A stretch of DNA of 64,000 nt, from NCBI GenBank assembly GCA_946406115.1, contig OX291551.1, positions 496,001 to 560,000 on the forward strand, in the 5' to 3' direction. The position numbers and the translations under genes are program-made. Positions 54,717-64,000 of the stretch are shown piece by piece (within the stretch, counting starts at the first letter, position 1; each line of letters starts with the position of its first letter). The notes beneath the pieces were generated by a model that did not search any database, had not been told where the DNA came from, and saw nothing but the letters and a program-made list of their open reading frames with translations. Source of the DNA: Apoda limacodes. Taxonomy: Eukaryota; Arthropoda; Insecta; Lepidoptera; Limacodidae.

Positions 54717-55140
54717 CCAAGACTCGCGCAAGAAGGGTTCCGTAACATTAAATATAAGCGAAGCTGCCTGTCACACGCTCGATTCGGTGTTGCGCCAAGC
54801 GCGCCGGCTAGGCCAATGCGTCATTTGAACGTAACTATTGTTATCAATTTAAGAAGCATGGTCTTTAGAATGTTATTATTTTATTTTTCTATAATTATAC
54901 ATCGTTCATTTACTTATATTTTATACCTGTTTTACAGATGTACCAATTTCATATAAGTAACTTTTAATGGAATTTGTATGAAAATTTCACTTTTCCAAGT
55001 ACATTTTATAACTTGGTCGACTATTACTCGTTAGCCTGTAAACTGTACTTACCCGTGATAGTTTTCCTTTTAAATTCATTATATGCACTACCACCGTAAT
55101 TTTTTTTACATTTCCAAATTTCGCGTTTAGATCTTATTAT
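54717..55140. mobile_element. Insertion inside the Gypsy RT
   Basis: RT codons stop after MQEMGICRPSK (about 54716) and resume at AYHNIAIAPEDIEK (about 55141). The insert opens actcgcgcaagaagggttcc + gtaac, the repeat end seen at 11175 and 22735. Its body (gcgccaagcgcgccggctag) is different, so this is another member of, or a composite with, that class. The RT region normally between the two points is missing. Confidence 0.65.
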
Positions 55141-56265
55141 AGCGTACCATAATATAGCAATAGCGCCGGAGGACATAGAGAAAACCGCAATAATCACACC
55201 CTTTGGCTCATTTGAATTACCAAAATTAGGGTTCGGTTTCTGCAATGGGGCTCAGACGTTCCAAAGATTTATGAACCACACCATATTGCAAGGGTTAAGA
55301 GAGCAACATGCTAACAAATAAAAACAGTCTAACACAGAAGAAGACGAAAGCTACAATGACTTCTATTTCTGTAACTTAGACGACGTAATAATAGCCAGTA
55401 GCAGCGAAGCGGAACATAGAGAACACTTAGAAGCAATTTTTGAAAGATTCCAGGAATGCGGTATAACAATAAACTTATCAAAGTGCAGCTTTGGGCAGAA
55501 AAGTATAGAATTTTTGGGATACCAGGTCAAACCGGGGGGTATGAAACCTAAAACGATCCATCAACTATCGCACATCCCATATGCCGCACAAAAACAAGCT
55601 GAACTGGATTAGTTTTTACATTGCAGAAAAAAAATTATAAAACCGCAATAGAATGACTAAAGAGGCAGACGAAGCCTTTTGAAAAATGCAAGCAAGGACT
55701 ATGTGACGCAGCCTTATTAACCTACCCGTCTGCAGAACCAATTTCACTCATGACAGGTGCGTCAAATAAGTGCGTAGGAGCGGTATTACAAAAGCTAAAA
55801 GCAGGAAAATGGCAGCCACTAGGATATTTTTCAAAGAAGTTAAACGTGGCACAAAAAAATGCAGTACCTATGATAGCGAGCTGTTAGCAATCTACTAAGC
55901 AATACAGCACTTTAGGTACATGATAGATGGTCGAGAATTCACTGTCTACACCGATCATAAACCATTGATTTATGCATTGGCAAAGAAAAATACCGAAAAT
56001 GAAACTCCTAGGCGAATTAGGCATCTTATGTATATATGCGAATTTACGACTGACATACAGTACATAAAGGCAAAATTAAATTTACCAGCTGATTGCTTGA
56101 GCAGGATAGATACAATAACATGTCCTGCGACATTAGTCTATGAAAAGCTCGCTAAGACAAAGAAAGACAATAAGGAGCTGAACGAGTTACTCACTTCACA
56201 AAATAATGTGGTAAAATTAATAAAACTCTTAATACCAGGTACAGATATACCGGTAACGTGCTAAA
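55141..56265 (+). pseudogene. Gypsy reverse transcriptase and RNase H
   Basis: The fingers are lost to the insertion. The palm continues with TAIITPFGSFELPKLGFGFC, then NGAQTFQRFMNH and the catalytic box as FCNLDDVIIAS (about 55359-55391), where the usual Tyr before LDD is Asn. Then INLSKCSFGQKSIEFLGYQV follows. RNase H is seen as LMTGASNKCVGAVLQK (about 55749-55796), TEFTVYTDHKPLIYAL-like wording (about 55936-55980) and LNLPADCLSRID (about 56077-56112). Stops at 55319, 55609 and elsewhere; the terminal 114-codon frame is the best preserved. Confidence 0.88.
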
Positions 56266-57327
56266 CATCAACTTCAGTTGCCAGACCATACCTACCACAG
56301 CAATTTAGAAAAAAAGCATTTCAAAGTATACACAATATAAGTCATTCAAGTAGAAGAGCTACACGCAAGCTATTCAGTAATAGATACTTTTGGCCACGCA
56401 TGAATACAGACATAGGGAAATGGACCAAAACCTGTATTCTGGTCCCAAAAAGTAAAATATACAGGCACAATAAATCGCCGCTAGGAATGTTTCCACCATG
56501 TAATAGATGGGAACACATACATACTGAAATAGTAGGCCCACAACCCACTTCTTAGGATGAGTACAGATACCTAAATTGGATTGGAATTGAAATAAATTGG
56601 ATAGTACGATAGTATTACGACAGACCAAGAAAGACAGTTCGAAAGCGGACTATTCGCACAGTGGATGAAGTTCTTAGGGGTAGAAATAAACAGGTGTACA
56701 GCCTGGAACACAAAAGCAAACGGGATTAACGAACGACCCCACACAACCCTAAAAGAAGCATTAATGGCCAAATTGGAAGGTAGCAACTGAATAGATGAAT
56801 GACAACAAAGATAACAGTATTCTTAGGCTTACCAGCAACGCTGAGAAGCAACACAGGTGTCAGCGCAGCAGAATTAACGAACGGTACCTCGTTAAGAAGG
56901 TAGTTACGAGCCACAACAGAACGTTGAAAAATTGCGGAATACTATAAAAAAGTTCAAGAGACCGTCCACTATACATAAAGAGTATAGAAACCCTGACCTC
57001 CAAAACACTAAATACGTTTTTATCAGGAGGGATGACGTAAGGAAATTATTAGAGAAGCCTGACGAGGGACCATTATTAGTTAAAAATAAGTATGAAAAAA
57101 TTTACAGACCCGCACGCATTTTGATAGACAGACTGAAACTGGCATACGGGATTACTAATGAACCTATTCCATTGCAAAGTAGTCATAAAAATATAACTTA
57201 TTATAGCAGTAATAGCGATAGTACGCACAAAGAAAATGCAGCAAAAAGTATATGTTACAGGAAGAGGTCGAGTATCAAAACCAAATATATAAGATTTGCG
57301 AATAATAAAAATAATCAAATTAATTAA
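56266..57327 (+). pseudogene. Gypsy integrase
   Basis: The zinc-binding start reads FQSIHNISHSSRRATRKLF, then RYFWPRM (about 56320-56402). The core has HTEIVGPQP (about 56519-56545), where Glu (56525-56527) stands in place of the first catalytic Asp. It continues TTDQERQFESGLFAQWMKFL (second Asp, about 56618-56680) and NGINERPHTTLKEAL (Glu, about 56720-56765), then SNTGVSAAELTNGTSLRR. The C-terminal frame 56932-57327 has KYVFIRRDDVRKLLEKPDEG, then ILIDRLKLAY, the C-terminal domain of this Gypsy group. Several stops; one catalytic residue altered. Confidence 0.87.
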
Positions 57328-58951
57328 GCTATACATACTAAGTAAAAATTGTTTTTTTTTAAAAAAAAGTTAGTTTAAATTTGGTAGTGCATGATTTCGT
57401 ATATAAATATCGTAAGAGCAGCTGTAAAACACGGAAGCTATAAAAGTCTGTGTCAGCGAAAATGAGCACGTCATTGACTGCATAATAATAATGAGTACCT
57501 AAGCGGAAAGAAACTTACACGCGCACTGATACATTGAATACGATGACACATCGGATAAATTTTAAGTAAAAAAAAGAATTCGGTATAGCAATATTCATAA
57601 ATTATAAGTATTATATGTGTTCGTTCCGTTCGAGCCGGTGGCGGGTTAGGCATCATTCTTCGCGCCATTTTGCAGTGCGCGCGTCAGTCGCTCATAACTG
57701 TATGCGAGGAACGTAAATTCAAATTCAACTGAACCGGCCAGTTGTCGTGAGTGTAGTGCACGGTGCATTGGTATACCACCTGCTCAAGTGGGAGTAAGTG
57801 TCAAGATCTACCAGCTTGGTTTCGTCAATGTTAAAAGAAGAGGCGCGTCCCCCCCGTCCACAACGAATTCAGACAAAACGGTACCTACACTACACACCAC
57901 ATTTATTCACACTATACTCGTTTAGAAGGACCGGTATATACAAAGCATAAGTACATAATTAATTCGCGGCTCAATTTACGGCACAATATGAGTCTAAAAA
58001 TATTTTGGTAGTCCTTTTAAACAATAATAGGAATCAAAAATAGGATTCCGGAATTAATAAAACTAGCTGATAGATTTTTTTTCTAAGGTAGAGTAGTAAA
58101 TCAAACTCAGGAATCAGTAAAAAGTAGCTAAAAAACAAAATGGTCAAAGATAAAAGTGAAAAAAGAAAAACAAAAAATTAAGTATGTAAAAACAAAAAAA
58201 AAAAAAATAAAAGATCACACATAAAATTTAGGCAGAAGAAGCCTCAATTGCGGGAACGCCACGCTGAGTTAACTGTTCGTTTATCCAACGGCTAAGGCAA
58301 CGTCTATATAGATAGTATAGCTTGCATACAATTGAACGTAATTGATGGTAGGTTCAGAAGTCATTTGCTGGGATACGCCGCCACTGTTACTGCCGCGCAG
58401 GAAGTATTTTGTACTAAGACAACATGTTCATCTTTAGTAGTCTAATTAATTACCCATGTTGAGATGATATTATAGGATAAAGTTGAATGATATTATTATA
58501 AAAAAAATCTATTAAATAGTTAAAAGAACGCGTTAAACGAAATATTGAATCACCAGTGATAAAGTAAGAACGTAGTAAAGATGATCTAAAATAATGTGTT
58601 ATAAAGCAGATCATGTGTAGTAGAATAATCATATCCAAACATAGCATATCAGAGATTATCTAAATTAAAAGATTAATTTACACATAGTTAAACATAATTA
58701 GCATAAATAGATAAGGGTAATTAATTAATATTAAATATTTTGAGATACAACTATAAACCGTATGTTGTAACTAAAAATAACATTAAAACAACTAACGCAG
58801 CATTAAGACAACGATATTGAACTCACGATGTCACAGTAGGTCAAGCGAGCAAAAAGCTGACCTAAGATATGCATTCGTAAACATTAGCTATTTATATAAT
58901 TTATTTATACAAAATATATTCAAATAGTATCTGGACGGTTAAGTATAATTT
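57328..58951 (+). repeat. Gypsy 3' untranslated region and 3' LTR
   Basis: Mostly AT-rich, with a GC-richer block 57620-57850 (gttcgagccggtggcgggtt). Only the last 60 bp can be matched to the 5' LTR by eye. A-runs at 58193-58210. No gene. Confidence 0.5.
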
Positions 58952-58959
58952 GTAAGTGT

Positions 58960-59930
58960 CATTACAGACTGATCAGGACCATATCATCAGTGAAACTTAA
59001 GTTATTGACATAACGGGCACCAAGCCTATCGGAGTTCTGCTCAGTTCAACAATCAAATCGTTAATATAAACGTTAAACAGGTCGGGAGATGTCAGTCCAC
59101 CTTGTCTTACACGGAGTCGGAGTCGGAGTAAACGCTCCTTCCACCTAACATTATTAGTCTGATTTCCATACCAGTAGCTAAGTAAATCCACTATGTCAGG
59201 CGGTACTCCATTTTTCTCTAACTTACTTTAAAGCAGTTTATGATTAAGGGTGTCAAATGCACGACTCAGGTCCAGGTAGAATGCATACACTGACGTTTTC
59301 CTTTCTACGTAATAATTTACAACTTGTTTTAGGGAGTTAATAGCCATATCGGTCGATACTTCCGGACGAAAGCCAAACTGTCCATCATCGATGTTTAAAA
59401 GTGTGTCATTTCTGGATGTATTATTCGTTAGAATACCTTAGCTAATACGGTAGCTAGTGAAATAGGCCTATAGTTAGATCTACTTGAGATGTCTCCGGTT
59501 TTATTTTTAACTTTTGGTACAACTGCGGTACGTAATAGGTCACCTGGCAGATACACATGCTGCGCGCAGAGGTTAAAAAAATATTCTAACATATCCTATA
59601 TGTTTTCTAGCATACAGCACCTGTTCAATACTTAGACCATCGTGACCCGGGGACTTACCGCGCTTCATGCTGTTTTTAACAAGTTACTAATCATTTGCAT
59701 TATAATTACCACATTTAGATTATTGTCTATTATTGTCACTCTATGACCTATGAGTTCTGTCAAACTGAAGAGTAACAGAAGGGTCACGGCCTCCCAGGTT
59801 TTTTGTAGGTTTTTTAGTGATTCAAGCCCTGCAGCTTTATATTTACAAAGGTCAAGAAGGTTAACCATACACTGAGTATGTTCTTTCACTTCTTTTTGGG
59901 CTCGTGGTGAGGATAGAGGAGACATTAGCT
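58960..59930 (-). pseudogene. LINE RT fragment, upstream half
   Basis: Read on the reverse strand from 59700: KRGKSPGHDGLS, then FFNLCAQHVYLPGDLLRTAV, SRSNYRPISLATVLAKVF and GQFGFRPEVSTDMAINSLKQ. Next come VYAFYLDLSRAFDTLNHKLL (about 59220-59280), SYWYGNQTNNVRWKERLL, VRQGGLTSPDLFNVYINDLI (about 59040-59105) and the catalytic box as FTDDMVLIS (about 58978-59005). The missing continuation is at 52845-53028. Clade not decided. 59700-59930 is further LINE text without a clear motif. Confidence 0.82.
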
Positions 59931-60145
59931 TTAAGTCGTAGTGTGTCAGTTTGCAAGGAGGAAGGAGGAGACATCAGCCACAAGTAGTAGTGTGTCAGTT
60001 TGCAAAGAGGAAGGAGGAGACATCAGCCTTAAGTCGTAGTGTGTCAGTTTGCAAGGAGGAAGTAGAAGACATCAGCCACAAGTCGTAATGTGTCAGTTTG
60101 CAAGGAGGAAGGAGGAGACATCAGCCTCAAGTCGTAGCGTGAATG
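59918..60145. repeat. 49-bp minisatellite (about 4.5 copies)
   Basis: Unit gacatcagccacaagtcgta + gtgtgtcagtttgcaaggaggaaggagga, alternating ccaca and ccttaa/cctcaa variants. Confidence 0.93.
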
Positions 60146-60234
60146 TCAGTTTCATTGTTGCTTCTAATATTCTAACTTAAGACCAAATATTTAATTAATC
60201 TATAAAACATATTCTATCGCATTTGTGTTTTACA

Positions 60235-60575
60235 TACATATTTTACAATATTTTGTTGCCTCTTAATTATATTTTAAGTATTTTGCTATACCTACATTTA
60301 TTATTATTTTTCAGTATTTTGTTGCCTTTTAATTATATTTTTAGTATTTTGATATACCTACATTAATTATGATTTTACAATATTTTGTGGACTTTTTATT
60401 GTATTTTTAGTTTTTTGCTATACCTATATTTATTATTATTTAACAGTATTTTGTTGCCGCTTGATTATATTCTTAGTATTTTGATATACCTACATTTATT
60501 ATTATTTTATAATATTTTGATGCCTCTTAATTATATTTTTAGTTTTTTGCTATACCTACATTTATTAATTTAAAA
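60235..60575. repeat. 66-bp minisatellite (5 copies)
   Basis: Unit starts g(c/a)tatacctacatttatta and ends atatttttag(t/a)tttt. 66 bp is 22 codons, so a hydrophobic open frame crosses it (60385-60573). I regard that frame as a by-product. Confidence 0.92.
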
Positions 60576-60672
60576 ACACTTCCTCATCTTAGTTCTGCAA
60601 CCAAAACCAGTGGTATAATTGCCAGTGTCAGCAGAAACCAAGCTGGTACTACAGACTAACACGTTGAACAAA

Positions 60673-60832
60673 GTAAAGCCATGTTGCATCTTGCACAATT
60701 TCGTACGTTCCAGAGACAGCTAATTGTAAAGCCATGTTGCATATTGCACAATTTCGTACGTTCCAGAGACGGCTAATTGTAAAGCCATGTTGCATATTGC
60801 ACAATTTCGTATGTTCCAGAGACGGCTAATCT
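60673..60832. repeat. 53-bp minisatellite (3 copies)
   Basis: Unit gtaaagccatgttgcatatt + gcacaatttcgtacgttccagagacggctaatt. Three copies with four changes. Confidence 0.95.
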
Positions 60833-62269
60833 TACGATGATAATCTGATGGTAACAGGATTTGAATCAGCTACATATCGGGATCGTGATAGAGGAGTACT
60901 AATCGATTTTCTTAATATTGTATCTTGTTTGTTTAAAGCATATCTACACATGTTTAACAATTTGACATTCTCGTGTAGTTAAAAAAAATATCAGGATATT
61001 TTCTTAAATCTCAATATACTTTTCAAAAAACACTACTTCGGCTGCGATCCAATATAAAAGGATGAACCCATAGTTTCCTTTTTATCTGCTTTTTTCTTTG
61101 TATTTTTATTCGACAAACATAGTAAATAAGTGCGATCTCCTCTACGTCCATTCCTACGACGTCGTCGAACTGTATAGTATTATATTTGTTTTTTAAGAAC
61201 TGATAAGTCTATCGTTGTAATTGAATAACTTACATTACTGATTGAAGTCTTAGAATATTACACAAATAATGCAAATTACACTCAGTTTAGCTCGTAGTGT
61301 TCGTAGAAAGTAATTGAATCCATAAAGTCAAGATTAAATGCACCCGTGTAGCTGAGCCGCCGCGGCAGCGTCACAAGACAATAAGACAGACCTATAATGT
61401 TACACACCCGAATGCGCGTGTGCGTACACCGTCTTGCTGATATAGTACCTAGTATCAGGTAGGTAATTAAAGTTTAAATTTTATATAAAGATTCTAAAGT
61501 ATGACGTCACAGTTCGTTGTAAAGAGAATATATTCTTTCAAAATATTTATGTGTTTTAAAATACGGTCATTAATTAGTTTCGTAGTTCATAAAAAACATA
61601 ATTCTACTTTTTTTATACATCTAACTGTTATGTTTTTTATTATTTAAAGTCCGGGGTAAAGGTTTACGTTCTATAGATACAATGTGTCACAGGGGTCTTC
61701 AATACATAAATACCGTAAACTTTTCCTACTTGCTCCAATTTTTGCTCCAAATTCAGAAAACTTTCAAATATTTTGTAGTCTTGAATTTAAGCACTTTTCA
61801 ATATTTATTGATAGCAGACTATCTTACCTTACATGTTTTAATGGTTAAACGACACCAAACTGAATTGATTCCATTTTTTTTTATTGAATTAGGAGCAATT
61901 TTACCCCTTCTTGTGGGTAACTTCCGCTCCAGGAAATAGCATGTATAATAATTTGGATCTGTGAGTTGTTAGAGCACATTTACCGTCACTTTATTCAGAC
62001 TTTGCTCCACTAGAAATCAAGTTACAAGTTCAAAATTACAATGGTGAAAATAAAAATACACGAATACAAGATTATAACTTTTATTTCTTTTATCAGTCCT
62101 TATAGTTTGCTAGTTTTATATAAAAAAAGTTCAATGTTATAAAAAATCTATCAAAACCTTAACAACCCTTATCTTCTTACAAAAGTTATGAATAATACCA
62201 AGACAAGAAAACATCAAAGAAAAACCTCTAAAAATATGAAATCTTAAAAGTTCCAAATCTGGTTTAATT
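60833..62269. other. Non-coding stretch, perhaps the 3' part of a pogo-like element
   Basis: No gene; an 85-codon frame at 61682-61939 lacks motifs. The word tttgctcca or its like (ttgctccaattt 61730, ttgctccaaatt 61742, actttgctccac 61993) resembles actttactccag at the far right (63981-63992). This is a possible subterminal motif of the transposon on the reverse strand. gtccggggtaaag at 61650 faintly matches the complement of the right edge. Confidence 0.35.
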
Positions 62270-63960
62270 CGGGAACTGAATAGATCTCCCGACGACCAAT
62301 TTTTTTGGCGGTTCAATACATCCTAGTATTTCATTCCAATTCTATTGAATTTCATCTATCGGTGTAGGCCACTTCCAAGATTTTATAGGCTTCTTCATAG
62401 ACGATATATGAGGTCCTTTATTAGACAGTTTTGTTATAACAGCAGGAAACAATTCGCCTTCATATGTAAATACAACATACTGTCCTACTTCCTTTACCAG
62501 AGGCTTAAAATGACCTGCTTTAAATTTTCAGTGAATGAATTAGTCGCAGTTTCTAAGTTTTACGAATCACCGAGAGAATCAAGGTCAGAGAAACTGTGAA
62601 GAGAAATATTGCCACTTCTTGCAGAACTACTTTCGCTACTGGCTCTGCAGCGAAGACGTTTGGAACTTGTAGGCTGTATTGGCTCTTCATTTTCTTTTTC
62701 ATTCAATTGTGCAATATTGCACTCTTCGGGCACACTTTTTCCTGGAGTGATCGCCAGTTTTGTACGGCGTTTTTTTATACTGACACCGGTTATCCATTCT
62801 TACCGCTTGGTTTCAAGACTTTCTAGAAATGAGTCTTTACAGCAACCTTGTCACAAGTTTTAGGAAACCTTTCTAATAATGGATTGACGTCTAGCGGATA
62901 TATTCCACATTTTCGGAATCCAGATTTCAAATTTTCCTCTTGGGATGTTGCCATAATGTCAACAAGTCTTTTAAGTAAAATAAGGAAACTGCTTTTCTGA
63001 ATCACTGTTTCGCGATTACCTTGTGTACCCGCTTTGCAGTCAGAGAGAATTTTTCGCCATGCTATCTTCATTGGACGAAAAAATGCAAGGTCCAACGGCT
63101 GATTAAGATGGGTGCTATTTGGATGTAGGCAAACAAATCTTATATTTTGGCATCACAAGCTCGTAGAACGTCCACAGAAATATGCGACGACAAATGATCA
63201 CCTATAATAACCTTGGGACCATTTTGTTTCTTAAAGCTTTATAAACTGTGTATGGTGGTAGCAGTTCGGCGGCAGCACTTCCGGCAAACATGATGGAAGT
63301 TGAACTTCTTGAAAAGTTTTTTATAATTTCCGGGTACTTTGTACCTCGCTTTGTAAGGGTTTTTTCTTAGCCAGGATCATCACAAAGATTGGTCTCGTAA
63401 AAATTCCATATATTTTCAGGTGGTACATCTTTAACCACCTCTGCTAAGTTTTATATGTAGGCACTGATGGTATCTTTGTCCACTGCAGCCCTATTGCGCT
63501 TGATGTTTGCTGTAAATCTTTGGGATAAGATTGGATTTCTCTTCAAAAAATTGGACACCTGGAGTACCATCCTTAAACTTTGAAACTTTTCGGCTAATTT
63601 TTTCTAAGTAAGATTTGATTACAATACGAAGATCAAAATCTGACAAAGGAAAACCGAACTCGCTTAGTCTTAGAATACAATCTACAAATGACTCTTCTTC
63701 TTCAGCCGAAAATGTCGTTGGTGCTGCTGGTGGTCGCGATGTTGCTCCTGGTGGTCGCGATGGTGTTTCTGATCTTAAGAGTCTTAGTTGATTCATAATA
63801 GTTCTTCTCGGGATACCATATGTTTCGCTAGCTTTTCTTTGCGTTAGTTCCTTATTTTCGATGGCAGCCAGGCATACCCTCAAAGTTTCTTCTGTATAGT
63901 TTCTATACTGTCTTTTTACTATTTGTTTTTTGTAAAAAGATCAAAAAAAGTATATGCATA
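62270..63960 (-). pseudogene. pogo/Tigger-like (CENP-B type) transposase
   Basis: DNA transposase read from right to left. The helix-turn-helix (psq type) is LAAIENKELTQRKASETYGI, then PRRTIMNQL (about 63790-63880). A middle part ends YLEKISRKVSKFKDGTPG. The catalytic region has PPENIWNFYETNLCDDPG (about 63380-63430), where Tyr stands at the position of the first Asp, then TKRGTKYPEII. The second Asp is in GDHLSSH (about 63185-63210), and the third in NSTHLNQPLDLAFFRPMK (about 63060-63115). SGFRKCGIYPLD follows (about 62890-62925). The C-terminal strand-rich part VGQYVVFTYEGELFPAVITK, then WKWPTPIDEIQ, sits at 62345-62500. Stops and shifts occur, and the first catalytic residue is substituted. 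Confidence 0.82.
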
Positions 63961-64000
63961 TTTTGTGCATTAGGTTTAGGGTGACTTTACTCCAGCGCCA

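Larger units (their letters stand above)
53029..58951 (+). mobile_element. Gypsy LTR retrotransposon inserted in a LINE
   Basis: ttgtaagtgt stands at both edges (53022-53031 and 58950-58959); allowing for the LTR ends, the true target duplication is probably GTAAG (53024-53028, 58952-58956). LTR 3' parts match: atttatacaaaatatgttca + aatagtatctgga (53250-53284) against atttatacaaaatatattca + aatagtatctgga (58901-58935). The coding order gag, protease, RT, RNase H, integrase is on the plus strand. All genes are broken. Confidence 0.85.

Noticed and set aside
60385..60573. Hydrophobic 62-codon frame resembling a membrane protein
   Set aside because: The 66-bp minisatellite has a period divisible by three, so an open frame is automatic; AT-rich codons give Leu/Ile/Phe.

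Overview
The window looks like an AT-rich insect chromosome, most likely from a moth or butterfly. The evidence is the mix of repeat families: non-autonomous Helitrons with TCTATACATA-type 5' ends and CTAG 3' ends, Jockey- and CR1-type LINE remnants with the 3' tails familiar from Lepidoptera, BEL/Pao and Gypsy elements, and repeats carrying GGGTTCCGTAC ends. That assignment rests on recalled family resemblance, not on a search. I see no intact cellular gene. Two short stretches (about 18458-18494 and 34474-34787) have splice-like borders and are the only candidates for host exons. I found no rRNA, tRNA or CRISPR array.

Layout. 1-3000: AT-rich DNA with two minisatellites and a foldback. 3021-9628: a decayed BEL/Pao retroelement (LTR, gag, protease, RT, RNase H, integrase lacking its catalytic core) that also carries an F-like envelope gene cut off at its 3' end, where a 45/46-bp satellite begins (9705-10515). 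10.7-18.7 kb: LINE tails, a complete 641-bp Helitron (12544-13184), a GC-rich promoter-like island (about 13960-14455) and a 152-bp higher-order satellite (16490-17335). 18.7-22.0 kb: a Jockey-like LINE split by an unknown 1.47-kb insertion. 22.1-23.7 kb: a Tc1-like transposase remnant, a GGGTTCCGTAC-end repeat and a Helitron 5' end. 23.9-28.6 kb: a CR1-type LINE holding a Helitron composite between ORF1 and ORF2. 28.6-34.5 kb: LINE pieces, an LTR with the start of a BEL-type gag, and a 38-bp minisatellite.

34.5-38.3 kb: a candidate exon, then a long reverse-strand copy of the Jockey-like LINE. 38.7-39.3 kb: a 45-bp satellite with a perfect 12-bp palindrome in each unit. 39538-44787: a large hAT element with terminal repeats and a near-perfect 8-bp target duplication. 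Its transposase gene is broken and contains a CR1 tail; the element also holds an LTR-like fragment, a Harbinger-type MITE and a Helitron end. 44.8-50 kb: a cluster of GCTTAG motifs, a poly(A)-tailed retroposon with an exact 10-bp target duplication, minisatellites and LINE scraps. 50262-52808: a reverse-strand LTR element with two LTRs, a primer-site-like sequence and a gag remnant. 53029-58951: a Gypsy element that landed inside a reverse-strand LINE, whose halves lie on either side. 59.9-60.8 kb: three minisatellites. 62.3-63.9 kb: a reverse-strand pogo/Tigger-like transposase with a substituted catalytic Asp.

The genes do not form a host pathway. What the window records is successive insertion, deletion and tandem amplification, and several nested insertions can be ordered in time from the sequence alone.
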